Positions 46,330 to 60,502 of a stretch of DNA of 64,000 nucleotides are shown here, piece by piece. Below the pieces are notes generated by a model. It searched no databases and was not told where the DNA came from. It was given only the letters and a program-made list of their open reading frames with translations. Where the stretch lies: the NCBI GenBank assembly GCA_963277665.1, contig OY728153.1, forward strand, positions 276,184,250 through 276,248,249, given 5' to 3'. Each line of letters begins with the position of its first letter. The stretch's first letter is position 1. Made by a program: the position numbers and the translations under genes. Source of the DNA: Viscum album. Taxonomy: Eukaryota; Streptophyta; Magnoliopsida; Santalales; Viscaceae.

Positions 46330-46757
46330 TTAATTCACATATTGTCCCATATCCTTGCAGTTGAAGCATTGTACATTGGAAACCTTTTTTCTTAACCTTA
46401 AGATCATGAACTTATTATCCCTTTTCCACACTTTTAACATACACCCATTCCCTTAAAAGCATTTACTAGGTTGATTCTTTCCACAATTATCACATGTGTG
46501 AAAATCCTTTTTTCCTTCTTCCCTTAATCCATATTTTATGCTATATTTTTCTTCTCTTTATACACATAAAAGCCATAGGACTCAAAGAATTATTTACTTA
46601 TCTTATTAATATATGATATTATTTCCACATATGACGAGAATACATGGGAGGCTATTTCCCTTTGAAATTTTGGCTTAAGTCCATGAATGATATGATACTT
46701 ATTACTATATCCATCACATGCATTAGTGGATTTATGATTCTTTCTATTAGGAACCAT
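46330..46757 (-). pseudogene. A gag remnant with zinc knuckles
   Basis: ATG-like start at 46,757 reading 'MVPNRKNHKSTNACDGYSN', which lines up loosely with the X gag N-terminus. It is followed by 'HGLKPKFQREIASHVFSSY', a gypsy Gag capsid C-terminal block ('GL.P.I.R.V......T'). Downstream, 'HTCDNCGKNQPSKCF' and 'VQCFNCKDMGQ' are zinc-knuckle pieces in the same order as X knuckles 1 and 3. Stops interrupt the frame. Unlike X, part of the capsid remains here. Confidence 0.68.
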
Positions 46758-47231
46758 TTATAAACAATGAAATATACTAGATTAGCTCAAAAAAATCATG
46801 AACTTTATATAAATCTAAACATGGTATAGTTCATAACATAAATTTATGCATCATAAATCCTAGAACCATAAACTTTAGTTACTTTGGGACATAAATCCTT
46901 CAGAATGGGAGGTAAATAAAATGTGAATTATCTAAAGAATATCCCCCAGGAGTTTCAAACTAGGTATGTCGTAAGGATAATTTTCATGTACCTGGTTACC
47001 CATAGTTATGACTGGAACAAGTTTTTAGAGTAATTACTCATAGGTAGTTCTGTACCAGAACCACACCCCCTTGTCGTATCCGGACAGGGATGTATTTCTA
47101 GGAATATACACATAATATCTAATTTTTCAAAATTCTAGGATGTTCTTGTATACTTATCCTGAATTTCTATATTAGGGTTGTGCTACCTAATCTATGTTTT
47201 CTAAATCTATTTTTCAAGGTTGCTGTTAAAC

Positions 47232-47247
47232 TTCATCTGATACCAAC
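47232..47247 (-). other. A primer binding site
   Basis: On the minus strand 'GTTGGTATCAGATGAAG' follows the LTR end GGCGTTACA. 'TGGTATCAGA' is the canonical plant initiator tRNA-Met PBS core, the best preserved in the window. Confidence 0.85.
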
Positions 47248-49369
47248 TGTAACGCCCTGACCCCAGAATCATGAAGTAGGTGAGTTATTTTATTACATTG
47301 GAATTATTTTAAGGAAAAAAACCTGAAGGACCATTTAGTTTAGCAGTATTGTAAATTTATATTACATACACCTTACCCATTATACAATAGGGGAAAAAAT
47401 AAAACACGCTACATTACAAACTAAAATAAACTGCATCTTTTAAAGATTATTCAATGATATCTTCTTCATATCACGTACAAAGAAACATAATAAGGGTGAG
47501 CTCAAATGATTAGTAAGGGTATGTACAAAGAAAGAAATAATGAATCCATATATATGGAAAGGTAAATAAATAATAAAATCTTCCATTCACATAACTAGAT
47601 GAGGAATAAATAAAATTGATAGATAAGAAACTGTAATGTGTACCGTAAATCAATAAAATGATAATGAATTACATCCATAGACATGTTGACAAAAAATATC
47701 ATGGATAAATAATAACTGAAAATAAATGAGGGAAATACTTTCTTAATAAACGTCTTGTTTAAGGCACTGAAACCCTATTACAATCAAGACCTTTTACAAG
47801 ATGATTTCAAACTACAGATAAAATCCAATTTAATTTGGACAACTTATTTGTCTCATGAGAACCTGTCGATACATCGAAGAACTATATAAAGTCTTAGATC
47901 CTCCCATCATTTATTGTACAAATCATTACTCAGTTATAATACTTGAAATAAATGATGTGCCTTATCAAATATCCGTATTGAATGAAGAATACATAATTAT
48001 CAATATTTCCAAAAATAATCAAATAACTGTCAAAGTAGATGATATACGTAAAAAGGTTTATGATTTAAGAAATACTAATATCCATTATATGAGAATATGT
48101 AAACTCAAGTAAATTTCCAATGAAATTTTTTTACAATAATGTTATTGTTTCAAGATAACGTTAACAATCACAAAAGGAAGTTATATTAAGTACATTCTTG
48201 AGGAGTATAATCTTTTAAACATTCCAAAGTGTCTCATACCACTTTGAAACATTTAAATCATAATCTACAGAAAGGTGTTACATAAAATTGAACTTAAAAT
48301 ATAATGAGAATAAATTTATTCATGATATAACATGAAAAAGTAAGTATATACACTACATAAAAGTGAATTCATGTATAATAAAAAATAAGTCTCAATGAAA
48401 TGTAAATTGGGATGAAATTCCCATACTTAACATTGATTTTTTTTGTGGTCATTTATCCTCCTTTATAGTGGTTCAAAATATGTTACTAACTTATAAAATA
48501 ACCATAATCATGTTTATAATACCATATATTAACTTCTGATAATGTCTCATTACCTACTTGTTAACAATCATTCATTAATTTAACTATATCAGGTGTTAAT
48601 TTTTTATTTCGTCGAGTATGTTTTAATGTGTTATTTATTGTTATTATCATGGTTTCACCATATAAAGAATTTAAATCATGATATTAATATCATATATATC
48701 CAGTATATATGTATTTAGAATAATATTTAATGTTTTAGAGAAATGAAATGAAATGGACCATTCATGGAGACAATAGTCCGTACTTACACAAGAACGATAC
48801 CTTCATTTCTTTTTCGTGTTAAAAAAAATGAAGTTTAAATAATACAAATTTATATCATAATTTTAGTATAATATATATATATTCCATGTATTTTACATAT
48901 TTTTATTAACATTATTTTTAATACGTTCCATGTATATCATGAACAAATCACATTACTTTGAGGGGGTGGTAGTCCGCTCTTCCACAAAATTTGTTATCAT
49001 TTTTACACAAAATGGAAAGTATAATGGTATGTGTTGTATGGGAATTAAATTATCTTAAAGATAAAATTAATATTATATATAACATATATAAATAGTGTTT
49101 CCATCACAATGGCCACCATGATAGGTGGTAACGAAAATTGAACAATCACAGTTTTGCAAAGCGGTAGTCCACCTACACATAAACAATATGTTTGTTACCC
49201 ATTAGATGGATGTGTGTGTAAGTGAAGATTAAAGTATTAACATAAAAATATCCTATTATATCTAGGATACTAGTTTTTTATATTATCTTGAAATAAGGAT
49301 AATTGAGGGAGTGGATAATGGAAATAAAATTAAAGGGGTTTTGGAAAGATGTTATCTCTTAATCAAGTA
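47248..49369 (-). repeat. A 5' LTR, first segment
   Basis: Begins TGTAACGCCCTGACCCC on the plus strand and matches the 3' LTR from 41,518 to about 43,640, where BC interrupts it. Leader block 3 at 48,758-48,800, block 2 at 48,945-48,985, block 1 at 49,141-49,176. An 85-codon plus-strand frame at 47,855 is antisense LTR sequence. Confidence 0.87.
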
Positions 49370-52300
49370 TATAAATCCCCAACATTAAACATTACTTAAT
49401 CTTGAGATAAGTCAATAATTTTACTTTCAATCACATAGAGGATCTTTTTAGGTTTATAAATTTAGATAATTAAGAAATAAATTATAAAAATAAACTTTAT
49501 TATTAAAAAGTATACACTTCTACTAACAATCTATTTTTTTTTTCATAAAACAAAAACTTTTAAACAAAACATGGTTTAGTTTTACACTTAAACATCATAA
49601 CTTTCCCATGACCCCATTCATAACTATATTTTCCTTTAAATCCTATGAAAAACATTTCAAAACTAGGGATAAGCATTAAAATCTCAGTAAGGGATACACA
49701 AATAAGGAAAACTATTAGCTTTGTGAAAACACATAAACAATGAATACATTATCATAAAGTAATAATTTTCACCTTTATGAATTAGTAAATACTCATCACC
49801 AAATATAAGGTCATTTACTACCATTTTATAACCAAAATATACCATAAAACCCATATAAATCACACATAACATATAAAGTATTACTTAGGACATAATCATA
49901 CTTAAATGGAATAACCATATGGTCAAATTCCACACATATTATTCTTACAAATAGAATATCCATACAATCGAATTCCATACCCAATTAATTTGAGGTTATA
50001 ATGTAACCCCTAGTACATGGTTTTTTATGGAACCAACCATATTTTGATTACCATTCAACCGCCCATCTTTGGTTTATCATATAACCACTCGTCAAATGCC
50101 AAGTACTATTATATAAATATAAAACATATATGATTTCAATTATCAACATTTCATTCATAAAATTTCATTTTCAATCACAAGAAATAATTTAAAGATATTG
50201 AAATAGCCAATCTCATTTCAAATCCATTTTCAATACTGAAACCCCAAAAAATGGAATAAGGTATTTATTTTCCTTTTAAAAAAATATTAAAGCTTAAATA
50301 TGAAGCCAAATATAAAATAACGGTTACGACGTCAGAGAGGTTGTTGTTTCCGCATATGTTAAAAACATTCCTTTTGTCATTTTTTAAAAATATTCCTAGA
50401 AAAATATTAATATTTAATGAAATGAAAATTAAATGGGTTTTATTATATACCGTATAAATAGAGTTGTGTATAAATTAAAATATGCCTCAACAAAAAGAGA
50501 TTGGGACGAAATCCCTTACCTTGAATCTGACTTGTCATATACAATCGTTATGTTCCTAAATAATAAAATTAGGTTAATTTATATTTTCATGAGAAATTTT
50601 TTAAATTTTATTATTCCTTTTATATTACTTAATACCATGTTATAACAATTACATAATTATTTAAGTTCATATCAGACATTTTGTCGATATTCGGTAATTG
50701 AGTCAAAAATGAACTTGTTGAACCTGTTTTGATGTAAACTGCACATGTAGTAAAAATTTCATATCCATAATATTATTCCTGATTTAAATAAAATATATAT
50801 CCATTATATATTTATTTATAATATCCATAATATCTGGGGATAATAAAGGAAATGCACCGTTCCTGGAGATGGTAGTTTGTACATATGCATGAACGCTACT
50901 TCCATTTCTTTGTCTTATTAAATGAATGAAAAATAAATGATAAATAGGTATATTATAAATCAATTATAATATCTATGTTATATATGTTATATATGTTCAT
51001 TAACTCCATCCTTTATATGTTTCATTTCTGGCATGAATGAGTCATATCACTTTGAGGGAGGCAGTAGTCCAAACTTCCTCAAATAAAATTATTGTATTTA
51101 CACATTATAGAAAGCATAAAGTTATGTTATAAAAAAATTACATAAAAATATAGATAATATAAATATAATATATATCATATATAAATACAGTTCCATCATA
51201 ATGGCCACCATGAGAGGTGGTAGGATAAAATTTAACGATCATCATTTGGTGAGGCATTAGTTCACCGTACAAAGAAACATCACGTTCTATATCTATTAGA
51301 TGGAGGTGTGTGTAAGTATAGGAATAATAATTAGCATAAAAACATAATAGTATATATAGGATACTGGTTTTTTTATAAAATAATGGAATGAAAATTGGTT
51401 AGGTGGTTGGATAAGGAAAAAAATAATAAATGAAAGGAACTTGAGAGAAGACGTTACCTCTAAATCGGGTAGATCCTTATGATATGAGCCAAATGGATTT
51501 ATTGAATTTCTTTCTTCTCAAGTTAAGGAATATAATAGAATGGAAGGTATTTTGGGAGATTATTTAAGCACAATTTGTATGATCCATGGGGATTTATAGG
51601 TGTGAGTAAGTGGGTAGAGGTGGTGGCCTTTTATAAGAGGTAGAAGGGGAACTTTAGGAAAGGCATGAAATATTATTTTATTATAAATTGATTTTAAAAT
51701 TATAAAAGTTAAAAATTAATATATTTAAATAATAATATTATTATGGTTTTATATACTCTAAAAAATTGGTTTTAGATAATTTTATGTCACCAATTTAACC
51801 TTATCATTTTCTTTTAACCGTTAGTTAAAAAAATTAACTCTTACCATGTATTCTTGTATTTTTACACTATATGGTAAATATATTTACTTTAAAATGACAA
51901 GAGAACCTGAAGTAGATAATTAATGAAATTTGTAACATTATATAACTCATTTTACTGAATCTTATATTTTTATGACTATTATAGCATTTAATAAAATATT
52001 ATTGGTTTAAAAACTCATTTATGTCAATTTTGAAACTATTTAGTAATTGATTTTTGTTAAAGTCATAACAACTTGATTCATTCAAAAAAACTTTACTAAA
52101 TCACTTATAACATGTCATAATCATCCATAATATTTTTTTATGACATCAAAAGTTTCAAATAATATTTATTTTAGTATTTATAACATTATTTATTTGAATA
52201 TTTCATTAATATGGTAATTACTCATCATAAATATATCATAAATAAATTTATTTATTTAATGTATAAATATTATAAATAAAATAAAATGATGTAGAAAATA

Positions 52301-53504
52301 TTTTTATAATTTTATTTAATATTTATAGTCAAAGATATATGGTATATAACCTTATATTAAAATTGTTTTAGTAAAAAGATACATGTTTATGTTATATTTC
52401 TTTTTTACTTTAAATTAATTATTATAACATGTCATTTTCACACCCAAGTGGCTTCCAAATTCCAAAGCTTCACCATAAGGATAATTTTAGTCTCCCATTG
52501 CTCATCCAATCAGATTAGTGAATTTTATGGTAGTTTTATATTATTATATTATTATTTTTACCCTTATTTACCTAATTTACCCTTTAACCATCGTAAATAA
52601 AAATAATTACTGAAGTTACTATAAATAATGTTTTAAAATAAAATGTACCTATTTAAATAATTTAGACCTTATGATTCTAAATATGGAATAAAATTTTCCA
52701 AATTCAAAACACAGAAGTTAAATTAATTAATATAAAACTAATTCCTGTTGTCGAAACCAGAAAGTGGGTTTTTAAGAAGTAAAAACTTTCCATAGATTGA
52801 CATGTGTTTATGTCCAATTTAAAGCTGAAATTACTTCCAATGACCAAAATTGTATTAAATGATAAAAAAAATAATATTAATATACATTAAAACCAATTAA
52901 AACTATAATCTATCAAAACAAAAAAAATTAAACAAAAAGGCAGTTTTGAATTAAAAATATAGTATTTTTCACTATTTATTAAAACTTGAATTTTAGCAAA
53001 AAAATACCAAAATTTTAACCAAATTAAATTTTTATCTCGTGATTCCAAATAAAAAGTTGTTTATGTCATATTAAACATATAAAAGTGGAAATAACTAGAT
53101 TTAAAAATTTTTCTCCATCAAAAGGCGGTAAAACGACCTTTTAAATTTATTAGAGTATTTTATTCTTAAAATAGGATTCATTCTCATTTTAATGCTCTAA
53201 AATTTATTGGATAAATATAAAAATATTTTGGAAACATGTGTAATAATATTTTAGTGAGTTTTGTTCATTCCCACAAATACAACAGATATATGTTAACTAC
53301 CATTTAAAATATTAATTATATTATTGTATAATTTTTCGGTATAACTCACTATTGTGTGAAATATAAGATTTCGAAGAAACCTGTTGTTGCATGTCATGTA
53401 CGCTATCAAAAAAAAGCATTCCCTTTAACATAAAATTATTATCTTATTTATAAATATTAATAGATATGAAAATATGTTATTCTATTAATTCCTGGAATGT
53501 TACA
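49370..53504 (-). repeat. LTR-B (3' LTR of BC)
   Basis: Starts TATAAATCCCC and ends GGAATGTTACA on the plus strand. Its first 100 bases ('AACATTACTTAATCTTGAG') are the reverse complement of the X LTR tail ('TCAAGATTAAGTAAGGTT'). TATA box near 51,637-51,627 (TCTTATAAAAGG); leader block 3 at 50,858-50,896, block 2 at 51,040-51,080, block 1 at 51,234-51,275. Confidence 0.87.
51627..51637 (-). promoter_or_regulatory. LTR-B TATA box
   Basis: Minus strand 'TCTTATAAAAGGCC', the same string as in the X LTR promoters. Confidence 0.65.
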
Positions 53505-53519
53505 TCTTTCCCCCCTTTT
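53505..53519 (-). other. BC polypurine tract
   Basis: Minus strand 'AAAAGGGGGGAAAGA' directly before TGTAACATTCC, almost identical to the X tract 'AAAAGGGGGGAAGGA'. Confidence 0.85.
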
Positions 53520-53689
53520 GGAAATTGTGTCCCTACAATTTTATTTACTTATCAAATACATGGGGGTATTTCTACCTCACAGAATTTTCATATTTCCAAA
53601 TTGCCTCTTCAATGAAATTATTTTTCCAAAAAACCTTTACATAATGAATCATATTATTCTACAACACTTTCTCTACATGATTAAGAATC

Positions 53690-55905
53690 TCTTCAAGTTA
53701 TTCCTCATTAGAAATATTCTCTTCTAATTGAACTACTTCTGGACTCAAAACATGAGATGGATTCAGAATATACTTTATCAACATTGAAACATGAAAAAAA
53801 ATTTGTACCTAGGATAAAATTGGAGGTAAATACATTAGGTAGAAAACTAACCCAACTTTCTCTAAGATATAATAGGGTCCAATGAACCTCAAATTCAGCT
53901 TCCTTTTTTACCAAAATGAATCACACTTTTCCATGGTGAATATTTTAGAAATACATGATCACCTACCTCTAATGAAATATCCTACTTCTGGTTATCTTCA
54001 TAACATTGCTGCCTCTTCTGAGTTTTCCTCATATTCTTCTGAATCAACTTAACTTTTTCTGCCATCTCTTTTACCAATTCGGGTCATATCCACTCCCTTT
54101 CACCAACTTCATCCCAAAAATATGAAGTTCGAAACTGCTTCCCATATACTTCCTCAAATGGTTCCATCTATATACTAGAATGAAAAATTTTATTATAAGA
54201 AAACACAACCGAAGAAATATGTTCATCCCAACTTCATTGGTAATCCATTGAATAAGCATGTAGCATATCTTCCAATATCTGAATTGTTTGTTCTGACTTC
54301 CCATCTGATTGACTATGAAAAGCTATATTGAAATTTAATTCAGTGCCTAATAAATTTTAAAGGTGTTTCTAAAAGTTATTAGTGAACATGGGAACATGAT
54401 CCAATACAATAGAGAGCGGAACTCCATGTAACTTGATTATCTCTTTAATATACAATCGAGAAAGTTGATCTTGAGATAAAGTGTCTTGAATTGAATGAAA
54501 ATGAATATATTTAGTCAATCGATCACCAATAACCTAGATTGCATTATTACCTCAAGATGTCTTTGGAAATCCCACAATGAAGTCCATGAATATATTTTTC
54601 CATTTCCACTCTAGATTAGGAAAAGGTGGATGCATCCCCTTCGGTAACTACCACTCTGTATTAACATGTTGATAAATCAATCATCTCAGGGTAAAGTTAG
54701 CAATATCTCTTTTGATTCCATCCTACTTGTAATACTCCTGAAGATATATAATCATCTTATTACTTCTAGGATGAATTAAAAATGAAGAACTATGCACTTC
54801 ACATAACCACCCTTCATTCAACTATGAATCAAAAGTCTCACATAATCTCTTCCCAAATCTAAAAACACAAACTTTATCAATGTTAAATCAGAAAACATAA
54901 CCTTCTAAACCAATTATACCATTTTCTAAAACTCACTGTATTTTGTATTCTCTTGCCTAATTTTTTATGATAGAGGTGATTTCATTGACACCTAAAACAA
55001 AATAGAGGAATTTCTTGCACCAATAACTTCTAAGCTAAAATTCATCAAATCATTAACCAATGGATCTTGTTCCAAATGTAACATGGTTAATGTAGCATTA
55101 CTATTTAAACTCAAAGCATTGACCACTTTATTTTATTTCCTAGATGGTACAAAATCATGCAATCATAATTCTTGATTAATTCCATCCATATCCTCTGCCT
55201 CAGGTTCAATTCTTTCTGAATTAATATATACTTCAATATTTTATGACCAATATATATTTCACACTTTACGCCATAAAAATGATGACTCAAAATATTTAAT
55301 GAAAAAACAACAACAGATAATTTGAAATCATGGGTAGGTTAATTTAACTCATTAGGTTTCAATTAACATAAAGAATAAGCAATTACCTGATGATTGTTCA
55401 TTAAAACACAACCATGTCCTTTCAATGAAACATCACTATAGATAAAAAACTAACCATTCCATAAAGGTAGGGACAAAACTAGATCATTTACCAATCTTCT
55501 TTTTAGTTTCTAAAAAAAATAATCACATTCTTTTGTCCCGATGAACTTAACTCCCTTAGGTGTTAACTTAGTTAGTGGGATAGATAAGAGAGAAAAGTTT
55601 CCAACAAACCTTCAGTAATAACCAACTAATAGAAGAAAACTATGAATCTATGTGATATTGGTAGGTCTTGGCCACTATTAAAAAACGTTTGTTTTAGAAA
55701 GATCAATAGTTATGCCATATTTAGAAATAATATGTCCAAGGAATGAATTTTTTAACCAAAATTCACTCTTACTAAACTTTCTATATATTTTATTTTCTTT
55801 TAAGGTTTTCAAAATAATCCTTATGTTACTTTCATGTTCCTTCAGACTTTTAGAATATAACAAAATGTCATCTATAAACACAACCACCATTTATCACCAG
55901 AGTCA
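53690..55905 (-). pseudogene. BC pol: RT (3' half), RNase H, integrase, chromodomain
   Basis: Minus strand. RT begins abruptly in its catalytic region: 'MVVVFIDDILLYSKS' (55,890-55,846; FIDD is the active-site box) and 'SEFWLKNSFLGHIIS'. RNase H is very clear: '[16 protein letters not shown]', '[19 protein letters not shown]' and '[16 protein letters not shown]'. Integrase: 'RYWKICYMLIQ', 'FSYNKIFHSSIQMEPFE' and 'YGKQFRTSYFW' near 54,290-54,110. The chromodomain-proximal 'FHVSMLIKYILNPSHVL' is near 53,770. Gag, protease and the first half of RT are missing, apparently by one internal deletion ending near 55,905. Frameshifts and stops show it is inactive. Confidence 0.88.
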
Positions 55906-56163
55906 ATAGATCCATCACTCTAAGAAACTATTTAGTTCCAATTATGACCATCTCAGGATGTTTATTTGGAAGGTCATTTCCCTTTTTATGCATTCCCAAC
56001 ACAACTACCCTTTTCCTCTATGAAAAACCATTCTGAAAAATCATATCATAGATGAAGCAACATGGTAATCTTCAAATTCTATATCATTTAAATTTGAATA
56101 TAAAGTAAAAAATCTTTTATTGATATTCTATTAAAAATATTCTAACTCATAAAGTTAGCTAAA
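55906..56163 (-). other. BC leader between PBS and deletion point
   Basis: About 260 bases after the PBS. No Gag domain is recognisable; the sequence passes straight into mid-RT. Confidence 0.5.
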
Positions 56164-56181
56164 TTGACCTCTCTTACCAAC
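56164..56181 (-). other. BC primer binding site (degenerate)
   Basis: Minus strand 'CTTATAGTTGGTAAGAGAGG' spans the LTR end and PBS and matches the X junction 'CTTATAGTTGGTATCAAAGG'. The initiator tRNA-Met core is eroded (TATCA to TAAGA). Confidence 0.75.
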
Positions 56182-59100
56182 TATAAGGTCCTAGAATTAA
56201 ACACTACTTAATCTTGAGATAAGTCAATAATATGACTTTCATTCATATGAAGGATCTTTTTTGGTTTAGAGATTTAGATTATTAAGCCATAACATATACA
56301 TATCATATTTATTATTACAAATTATACACATATACTAACTATCCATGTTATTCATAAAAAAACATTTTAAAAAAACATGATTTTTTCACACTTAAACATC
56401 ATAACTTTTCCATGATCACATCCTTGACTCTATTCCCCTTTAAATACAGTGACAAAAATTTTAAAACTTGGTATGAACATAAAAATATCCATAAGGGATA
56501 CACAAAGAATTAAAATTGTTAGCTTTGTGAAAACATGTAAACCGTGAATACATTATCATAAATTAATACTTTTAACCTTTAAGAAGTAGTAAATACTATT
56601 CACTGAATATAAGATCACTTCTTACAATTTTGTAACCAAAATATTACCATACAACCCATAAATAGTACACATAACATATAAAAGGTAACATGGGACATAA
56701 TCATACTTAAATGGAATAACCATATAGTCAAATTCAATAAATATCATTCTTACAAATGGAATATCCGTACGATTAACTTTCATACCCAATGCATTAGAGG
56801 TTATAACGTAACCACCCATATTTGGTTTATCATGGAACAACCCATATTTGGTTGATCCCATAACCACCTATCTTTGGTTTATCACATAACCACCCGTCAA
56901 ATTTCCAAGTACCATTATATAATCATAAAACATAAATGATTGAAATTATCAACATTTCACTCATAAAAATTCATTTTAAATAAGAAGAAATCATTTCAAG
57001 ATATGGAAATATTCAATCCAATTTCAAATTCATTTTCAATAAAAAAACACCAAAAAAATGAAATAATGGATTTCTTTTCGTTAAAAAACATTAAATCTTA
57101 TAGGGCAAGTCATATATCAAATAACAGTTATAGTGAAGGAGTGGTCGTTGTTTCCGTATTTGTTAAAAACATTCGTTTTGTAGTTTAGTAAACTGATTCA
57201 TGTAAAATTATTGCTTTTGAATTAAATTAAAAGTAAAAGGGGTTTATTATAAACTGTATAATAAATTTTCTCTATAAATTAAAATATACCTCAATGAATG
57301 GAGATTGAGACGAAGTCCCTTACCTTGATCCTGACTCATCATGTACAATCGTTATGTTCCTGAATAATAAACTTAGGTTAAATTATACATTCATGAGAAC
57401 CTTTTTCATGTTTATTATTCGTTTTATATCATTTATTACCATGAAATAAAAATTACATAATTATTTAAGTTCATATCATATTTTTTTTGATATTCGGTAC
57501 TTGACTAAAAAATGATCCTTTTGAACTTATTTTTATGTAAATTTTCTATGTGGTCAAAATTACATCTCCATAATATTATTAATGATTTAAATAAAAAATA
57601 TATACAATATATATGTATTTATAATATCCATAATATTTGGAGATAATAAATTAAATGCACCATTCATGAAGACGGTAGGCCGTAAGTGCGCATGAATGCT
57701 ACATCAATTTATTTTTCATGTTAAATGAATGAAAAATGAAAGATAAGTAGTTATATTATAATTAAAGTATAATATATATATAATATATATGTTACATAAG
57801 TTCACTAACTCCATAATTTATATGTTCCATGTATGGCATGAACGAGTCACATCACTTTGAGGGTAGTGGTAGTCCACACTTCCTCAAATTAAATTATCGT
57901 ATTTACACATTATGAAACGCATACAGGTATGTTATAATATAAATTATAGAAGAATATATAAAATATAAAAATAATATATATCATATATAAATAAACTTTC
58001 ATCATAATGGCCACCATGAGAGGTGGTAGTAGAAAATTCCACAATCATTGTTTCGTGAGGTAGTAGTTCATTGTACACAGAAACAATATGTTCTATATCC
58101 ATTAGATTAAGGTGTCTGTATATGAAGGGAGAAAAATTAGCATTAAAATATCCTAGTATATTTATTATAATTTATTTTTATAAAATAATGGAATAAAAAG
58201 ATGTTAGGGGTTCTAGAAGGAAAAAAATAAATGAAAGGAGCTTGAGAGAAGACATTACCTATAAATCTGGTAACTCTTTTTTATTTGAGCCAAAAGGCTT
58301 TATTGAATTGAATTCTACCCAATTTAAGGCTTCTTGGAGAAATTTAGAAACATTGGGATATTATTTGAGCATAATTTGGATGATCCAAGGGGATTGAGGG
58401 GTGTGAGTATGTGGGTAGAGGTGGTGTCCTTTTATTAGAGGGAGGAGGGGCTCTTTAGGAAATTCATGAAATATTATTTTATTATAAATTGATTTTATAA
58501 TTCTAAAAGATCCAAAGTGATATATTTTATGATAAGATGAGTATGGGTCTAAATACTCTCAACCAATAGGTTTTAGATAAATTTAGGCTGAAAATTTAAC
58601 CTTATTCGTGCTCTTTAACCCTTAGTTAAAGAATAACTCTTACCTTGTCTTCTTGTATTTTTACAATATAGGTTAATATAGTTACTATAAAATTATACGA
58701 AAACATCCAGTGGATCATTAATGACATTTTTAACATTATATAAGTTATTTGTAAGAATGATATATTTTTAGGACTATTATATCTTTTAATAAAATAGAAT
58801 TTTTTAAAAACTCATTTATGTCAATTTTGACACTATTTAGTAATTCATTTTTGTTAAAGTCATAACAATTTAATTAATTCAAACAAGATACATTATAAAA
58901 AATATAACATGTAATAATCATCTATAAGATTCGTGGATGGAATCAAAATTTTCAAATTAAGTTTTTTTAATATTTATAATATCATTTATTTGAATCTTTC
59001 ATTAATAAGGTAATCAGTGCATCATCATTGTGTCATAAATAAATTTATTTATTTAATATATAAAAATTATAAATAAAATACCATCAGGTAGGAAATATTT

Positions 59101-60283
59101 TTATATTTATAATTTATATTTATAGTAAAATATATCAGTTATATAACCCTATATTAAAATTTTTTTACTAAAAAGATACATGTTTATGTTATATTTCTCT
59201 TTACTTTAAATTAATTATTATAACTTGTCATTGTCACCCCAAGTGGCTCACAAATTCCATAGGGTTGTACTATGTATTTTTTTGGTCACCCATGAGTTAT
59301 AAAATAATATTAGGGAATATTTTAGGGTAGTTTTATATTATTATAATATTATTTTTACCCTTATTTATGTTATTTACCCTTTAACCATGGTAAATAAAAA
59401 TAATTACGGAAGTTACTATTCATAATGTCAAAATATAAAAGGTAACTATTTAAATAATTTTTACCTTCTGATTTCAAATATGGAATACATTTTTCCAAAT
59501 TCAAAACACATAATTTTCATTAATTAATTTAAAATTAATTCTTGTGGTCCAAACCTGAATGCAAGTTTTTAAGATGTAAAAACCATCAAAAGATTGACAT
59601 GTGTTTATGTCCAATTTAAATGTGAAATTACTTAAAATTACCAAAATTGGATTAAATTATAAAATAATGATCAAAATATACATTAAAAAAATTCAAACGA
59701 TAATCTATCATTACAAAAAAATTGACGAAAAGGCTTAAAAATGCAGCATTTTTCACTATTCACTAAAATATGAATTTTATCATAAAAATACCTAAATTTA
59801 AACCAAAGTAAATTTTTATGTCCCTATTCTAAATAAAAATTTTATTTTGTCAAATATAATATATAAAATTGTCTAACTAGATTTAAAAATGGTTCACCAT
59901 CAAAAGGTGGTAAAACGACCATTTAAAAATATTTGAGTATTTTTCACTTAAAATTGGATTCATTATCATTTTAAGCCTCTATAATTTATTGGTTAAATGT
60001 AAAAAAAATTTAAAAACATGTATAATAATATTTTATTTACTTCTATTTATTCCCATCCAATGAATTGGTCAGGCATTAATTACCATTAAAAATAATAATA
60101 ATAATACTGTATTATTTTTCAATATTAAACAGTATTGTGTGAAACATAAGATTTTATAGAAACCTGGTGTTGTGTGTCAAGTACGCTACCTAAAAAAAGT
60201 CCCCTTTAATGTAATATTAATATTGTATTCATAAATAATAATAGATACGAAAATGTATTATTCTATAAATACCCAGGATGATA
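56182..60283 (-). repeat. LTR-C (5' LTR of BC)
   Basis: Starts TATAAGGTCCTAG on the plus strand, the reverse complement of an X-type LTR end (CCTTATA). Leader block 3 hairpin 57,661-57,698, block 2 at 57,844-57,885, block 1 at 58,036-58,078; TATA-like TAATAAAAGG near 58,437-58,428. It is colinear with LTR-B but with many differences, so BC is old. Confidence 0.87.
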
Positions 60284-60502
60284 GAGGGAATTTTTTTTTG
60301 GTTTGTACTAAAAGTTTATATAGGATTGCTTTCATCCCAAATGAAGGATTCAAGGAGGAAGGGAGGAATGTTGGGGACTGAATTAAGTATTATTTATCCA
60401 AAAATATGTGGATTTACAGTTATGGGGAATTGAATGGAAAAGTGTCCTTTTATACTGTAAGAGGGGTGACACCCTTGTACTATTTTAAAAGAAAGGAACC
60501 CC
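60284..60502 (-). repeat. A 5' LTR, second segment
   Basis: Matches 43,640-43,850 of the A 3' LTR, e.g. 'AAGGATTCAAGGAGGAAGGG' against 'GAAGGATTCAATGAGGAATG', then 'GGTGACACCCTTGTA'. It contains the TATA box (minus, TATAAAAGG near 60,453-60,446). The last five bases, ACCCC, are the duplication flanking D. Confidence 0.85.

Larger units (their letters stand above)
49370..60283 (-). mobile_element. Element BC: gypsy retrotransposon with truncated pol
   Basis: LTR-B (49,370-53,504) and LTR-C (56,182-60,283) are ~4.1 kb and colinear; on the minus strand C is the 5' LTR and B the 3' LTR. The internal 2.68 kb has a PBS next to C, RT (truncated), RNase H, integrase and chromodomain in minus-strand order, and a polypurine tract next to B. 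It sits inside the A 5' LTR: the A sequence on both sides joins to match 43,600-43,850. A clear target duplication is not visible, probably through decay at the LTR-C edge, which is uncertain by a few bases. Confidence 0.88.

Noticed and set aside
47855..48112. 85-codon plus-strand open frame
   Set aside because: It is antisense to the A 5' LTR, and the equivalent position in the 3' LTR (~42,130) is not open over the same span.
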